From: UBA7703 sp963667195
GTDB lineage: Bacteria > Bacillota > Clostridia > Christensenellales > CAG-138
Direction of reading: 5' to 3'
Assembly (NCBI GenBank): GCA_963667195.1
Contig: OY762962.1
Span: 2,728,001 to 2,792,000 of the forward strand
DNA length: 64,000 bases
Position 1 is the stretch's first letter. Every line of letters starts with the position of its first letter. Below the pieces are notes generated by a model. That model made no database searches. It was not told the DNA's origin and worked only from the letters and a program-made list of their open reading frames with translations. This document shows, piece by piece, positions 61,309 through 64,000 of the stretch. The position numbers and the translations under genes were made by a program.

Positions 61309-61319
61309 GCAGTAGTAGA
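61291..61319 (+). promoter_or_regulatory. Perfect inverted repeat over the -10 box (probable PadR operator)
   Basis: TCTACTACTG (61291-61300) and CAGTAGTAGA (61310-61319), 10-bp perfect arms, enclose the -10 box in a 9-base spacer. Position and symmetry fit autorepression by the PadR protein encoded just downstream. Confidence 0.8.
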
Positions 61320-61359
61320 CAATAAACGATCGACAGTGTTTGATGGCGGAGGAGAGGGA

Positions 61360-61668
61360 ATGAACATTCAATACAAGAAAGGCGTTCTGGAGCTTTGCGT
61401 GCTGTCCATGCTGGCGAAGCGGGACTGGTACGGTTACGAAATCTCCGAATACCTTTCGAAAAAGATCGATATTGCGGATGGAACCGTGTATCCGATACTG
61501 CGCAAGCTCAAGAGCGACGGATTTGTCGTAACCTATCTGTCGGAGGACAGCGGCGGCCCACCGCGCAAGTATTATTCGCTCACGGAGGCGGGAAAGATCG
61601 CCTATGAAGCGGACCGAAACGATTACCTGAATTTTGCGACAACTGTAGCATCTATATTGGAGGATTGA
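61360..61668 (+). CDS. PadR-family transcriptional regulator
   Basis: A 102-residue winged-helix repressor: GVLELCVLSMLAKRDWYGYE, then ADGTVYPILRKLKSDGFV and RKYYSLTEAGK, the standard PadR signatures. ATG 61360 follows GGAGAGGGA, so the longer upstream frame to 61162 is rejected. It overlies a perfect operator-promoter and is followed by DUF1700 after four bases, a very common pair in Firmicutes. Confidence 0.95.
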   Translation: MNIQYKKGVLELCVLSMLAKRDWYGYEISEYLSKKIDIADGTVYPILRKLKSDGFVVTYLSEDSGGPPRKYYSLTEAGKIAYEADRNDYLNFATTVASILED

Positions 61669-61672
61669 GAAA

Positions 61673-62398
61673 ATGACAAAGCTAGATTACTTAACGGCGT
61701 TACAACAGGAACTAAATAAGAACGCGGTTGCGGACGCGGAGGATATCGTCTCCGAATACGAGCAGCACTTTCAGTTCAAGCTTGCGGACGGATTCTCCGA
61801 GGAGGAGATCGCATCAAAGCTCGGCGCACCCGCGCAGATCGCGCTTCAGTTTGCGGGTCTGCCCAAAGAGCAAAAGCGAAAAGGCGGAAAGAAGACGCTC
61901 CTCGTGCTCTGGCTCACCATCATTGGCATCTTCGAAGTGGTGCTGTACGGCGCGTTCCTCTGCTTTATCGTAGGACTCTTCGTCGGCTCTCTCGTTCCGG
62001 CGGTGCTCGGCGTGGAGCTCATCGCGGGCCTGAATTTCATGAACATTCTGCCGCCCATGCCGTATGGCGGGGCTGTCGTGTTCGGAATCGCGCTGATCGC
62101 GCTCGGTGTGATGATCTTCCTCTTCGCCGTGTACTGCTTTGCGATGCTGCGGCAGATGGTGCGCGCAAGCCTCCGCTGGAGAAGGAACATGCTACGCGAG
62201 GAAGCGCTGCCACTGCTGCCGCTCAGCCCGCAGTTCTCGCCCAAAACGCGGCGTGCGCTTCGGGGAATTCTGCTCTCGGCGGTGTTGATTTTCGCCGTCA
62301 CGTTCATCGCGGGGTTCGCCATCCTCAGCCTATACACGCACGCCTGGGGATTCTGGCATGCGCTGGGCTGGTTCGGGTATCCGGCAACCGTATACTGA
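61673..62398 (+). CDS. DUF1700 family membrane protein (HAAS domain)
   Basis: A 241-residue protein with an N-terminal HAAS helical domain (MTKLDYLTALQQEL; EDIVSEYEQHF; GFSEEEIASKLGAP) and four hydrophobic helices between about 78 and 230. DUF1700 proteins almost always follow a PadR gene; they may sense the membrane and act with the regulator, but the mechanism is not settled. The DUF4097 partner often seen next is absent here. GGAGG lies before the ATG. Confidence 0.9.
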   Translation: MTKLDYLTALQQELNKNAVADAEDIVSEYEQHFQFKLADGFSEEEIASKLGAPAQIALQFAGLPKEQKRKGGKKTLLVLWLTIIGIFEVVLYGAFLCFIVGLFVGSLVPAVLGVELIAGLNFMNILPPMPYGGAVVFGIALIALGVMIFLFAVYCFAMLRQMVRASLRWRRNMLREEALPLLPLSPQFSPKTRRALRGILLSAVLIFAVTFIAGFAILSLYTHAWGFWHALGWFGYPATVY

Positions 62399-62459
62399 GA
62401 TTTTACATTTAACTTTATTCATACACACACGACAGGATCGTTTTTCAGAAAGGGAAATC

Positions 62460-63320
62460 ATGAAAACAGCAGTCATTACGGGTGCGAGTTCCGGCATCGG
62501 ACGCGCGACCCTGGCGGAGCTTACGAAAAAAGGCTACCGCGTGATCGGAATCGGCCGCGACAAGGCCCGCTGCGAGCAGACGAAGCAGCAGATTCTCGCT
62601 CAGACGCCGGATGCGAACATTACGTTTCTTTGCGCGGACCTCATGCAGCAGCGGGAGGTGGAGCGCGTCGCAACAGAGATTCGAGACATCCTCATACGTG
62701 AAAACGAAGATCGGCTGGATGTACTGATCAACAACGCGGGATGTGTGCGCAGCTGGTACACCACGACCGAGGAAGGCTACGAGCAGCAGTTTGCGCTCAA
62801 CCACCTCGCGAGCTTTTTGCTGACATACCGCTTGCTCGTGCCGCTGCGCAGGGCGCAAGGGCGCGTGATTATGACCGGCAGCGAGAGCCACAAGCATATG
62901 CGCATACATTGGAACGACGTAATGCTCACGCGCGGATACAACCCGCTGACGGCTTACAAGCAGTCCAAGCTCGCGAACATCCTGTTTGCAAAAGGACTCA
63001 ACGAGCGCTACCTCGGCGACGGAATCCAGTCTTATGTGGTCGATCCGGGGCTTGTCTGCACCGAAATCGGCTGCAAGAACACCGGCGGGCTTGTGAACTG
63101 GGTTTGGAACCTGCGCAAGAGCCACGGGGTAGCACCGGAGGTTCCCGCGCAAACGTATGTGTATCTTTGCGAGACGAAGCCAGCTCCACGGGAACTCTAC
63201 TATTATTTATGCAAGCCAAACACCTACAGCGCGCAGGTGACGCGGGAAAACGCAAACAAGCTCTTTGCGCTCAGCGAGCAGCTCTGCGGGGTCACATACC
63301 CCTCGTGGATCAAAATTTAA
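62460..63320 (+). CDS. Short-chain dehydrogenase/reductase
   Basis: A 286-residue classical SDR of the retinol-dehydrogenase-like kind. The nucleotide loop is TGASSGIGRA, with NNAG near residue 90, the catalytic Ser in GSESHKH and YKQSK for the Tyr/Lys pair. The substrate is unknown. ATG 62460 follows AAGGGA; the longer upstream frame overlaps DUF1700 and is rejected. Confidence 0.9.
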   Translation: MKTAVITGASSGIGRATLAELTKKGYRVIGIGRDKARCEQTKQQILAQTPDANITFLCADLMQQREVERVATEIRDILIRENEDRLDVLINNAGCVRSWYTTTEEGYEQQFALNHLASFLLTYRLLVPLRRAQGRVIMTGSESHKHMRIHWNDVMLTRGYNPLTAYKQSKLANILFAKGLNERYLGDGIQSYVVDPGLVCTEIGCKNTGGLVNWVWNLRKSHGVAPEVPAQTYVYLCETKPAPRELYYYLCKPNTYSAQVTRENANKLFALSEQLCGVTYPSWIKI

Positions 63321-63368
63321 CGATTAGAAGATACTTTCGCGTGAACACACGAAAGAGCAAGGACGAGT

Positions 63369-64000
63369 ATGAATGTATTTATCACGGGCGCAAGCGGCGG
63401 CTTAGGCAGAGCTATGGCGAACGAATGCGGCAGGCGCGGCTACAACATGCTGCTCTGCGATATCAACGAGCAAGGGCTTAAATCGATTCAGCGCGGTCTG
63501 GAGCGGCAGTTTGGCGTGACCGTCACGACGGCGGCTTGCGACCTGACGAGCGAGGCGAGCGTGGACGCGCTGATGCAACGGCTGGATTCGTATCAGATTC
63601 GCTTTGACATGCTGCTCAACATCGCTGGCGTGGATTACGAAGGAAGCTTTCTGGAGCGGGATCGCAGAGACATCTCCCGCATCATTTCGCTCAATAACGA
63701 CGCGACGCTGCGCATCACCCACGCGATCTTGAGTCGCAGGAGGGAAGGAAACCCGTTCTATCTGCTCTTTACGTCGAGCTTAGCGAGCATGTACCCCATG
63801 CCGCTCAAGGCGACCTATGCCGCGTCGAAACGCTTCCTGCTCGACATCGCGGTCGCGTTGGGTGCGGAGCTCAAGCAGCAGAACGTGAACGTGCTCGCGC
63901 TTTGCCCGGGCGGGCTCGCGACCACGCGGGAAGCGATGGAAGGCATTGCGGCGCAGGGCTTCTGGGGTAGTGCTACCACAAACCCACTGGAACGCGTCTC
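63369..64000 (+). CDS. Short-chain dehydrogenase/reductase, 3' end outside the window
   Basis: An SDR that runs off the window end after 210 codons. It begins MNVFITGASGGLGRAMANEC, with NIAG, the catalytic Ser in LFTSSLAS and TYAASKR, and PGG near residue 180. It is clearly different in sequence from the preceding SDR, so not a recent duplicate. AAGGACGAG precedes the ATG by one or two bases, a close spacing. Substrate unknown. Confidence 0.88.
   Translation, partial: MNVFITGASGGLGRAMANECGRRGYNMLLCDINEQGLKSIQRGLERQFGVTVTTAACDLTSEASVDALMQRLDSYQIRFDMLLNIAGVDYEGSFLERDRRDISRIISLNNDATLRITHAILSRRREGNPFYLLFTSSLASMYPMPLKATYAASKRFLLDIAVALGAELKQQNVNVLALCPGGLATTREAMEGIAAQGFWGSATTNPLERV

Overview
The window looks like a chromosomal segment from an anaerobic, fairly GC-rich member of the Clostridia (Bacillota). 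The evidence is gene order and gene content: a yicC-remA-gmk-rpoZ-priA block near def-fmt-rsmB-rlmN-prpC-prkC-rsgA-rpe, scpA/scpB beside an M50 protease, a CIRCE-controlled groESL operon, rqcH, a PASTA kinase/PP2C pair, DUF512-der-plsY, PadR-DUF1700 and a divergent [FeFe]-hydrogenase-like protein. Strong Shine-Dalgarno sites and sigmaA-type promoters with 17-bp spacers recur. I cannot name a species.

Layout. 1-1.1 kb: a redox-active C_GCAxxG_C_C protein and a DUF4364 protein on the plus strand. 1.1-9.1 kb (minus): the def-to-rpe operon for formyl-Met processing, rRNA modification, Ser/Thr phosphorylation and ribosome assembly. 9.2-14.9 kb: an XRE-LiaF-like gene split by a frameshift, a TauE/SafE permease and a heterodimeric ABC exporter coupled to priA. 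14.9-19.5 kb (minus): priA, rpoZ, gmk, remA, yicC. 19.6-24.9 kb (minus): pcrA, ligA and an AIR-synthase-like gene. 25-26 kb (plus): rdgB and a phosphodiesterase. 26-31 kb (minus): scpB, scpA, M50 protease, rqcH, yerC, rpsT. 31-34 kb: a low-GC DUF5071 gene, then groESL under CIRCE. 34-39.5 kb (minus): DUF5680, an AAA ATPase, and a two-subunit aconitase X with an Old-Yellow-Enzyme-type flavoprotein. 39.8-43.1 kb (plus): DUF512, der, plsY. 43.2-46.4 kb (minus): asd-dapA-dapB, with DapB fused to an aspartokinase-like pair of ACT domains. 46.6-52.5 kb (plus): a methyltransferase, hslO, a TPR protein, an RlmL-type methyltransferase and apgM. 52.6 kb: tRNA-Ser(GGA), whose 3' end and terminator are repeated 182 bp downstream. 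52.9-56.5 kb (minus): a GT-C-like membrane enzyme and a Castor/Pollux-type channel. 56.8-64 kb: a Thr/Pro-rich surface protein, the hydrogenase-like protein, a GntR-ABC module, PadR-DUF1700 and two SDR enzymes, the last cut by the window end.

Most genes are core housekeeping. The points most worth a second look are: the tRNA-Ser 3'-end duplication around a GC-rich structured insert; a terminator-containing leader in front of the Pollux-type channel gene; the DapB-ACT fusion; the aconitase X plus enoate-reductase-like operon; three genes whose promoter -10 box lies exactly six bases before the start codon, suggesting leaderless mRNAs; and clear palindromic operators over the PadR and GntR promoters. 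No CRISPR array, phage gene, transposase or known riboswitch class was recognised.
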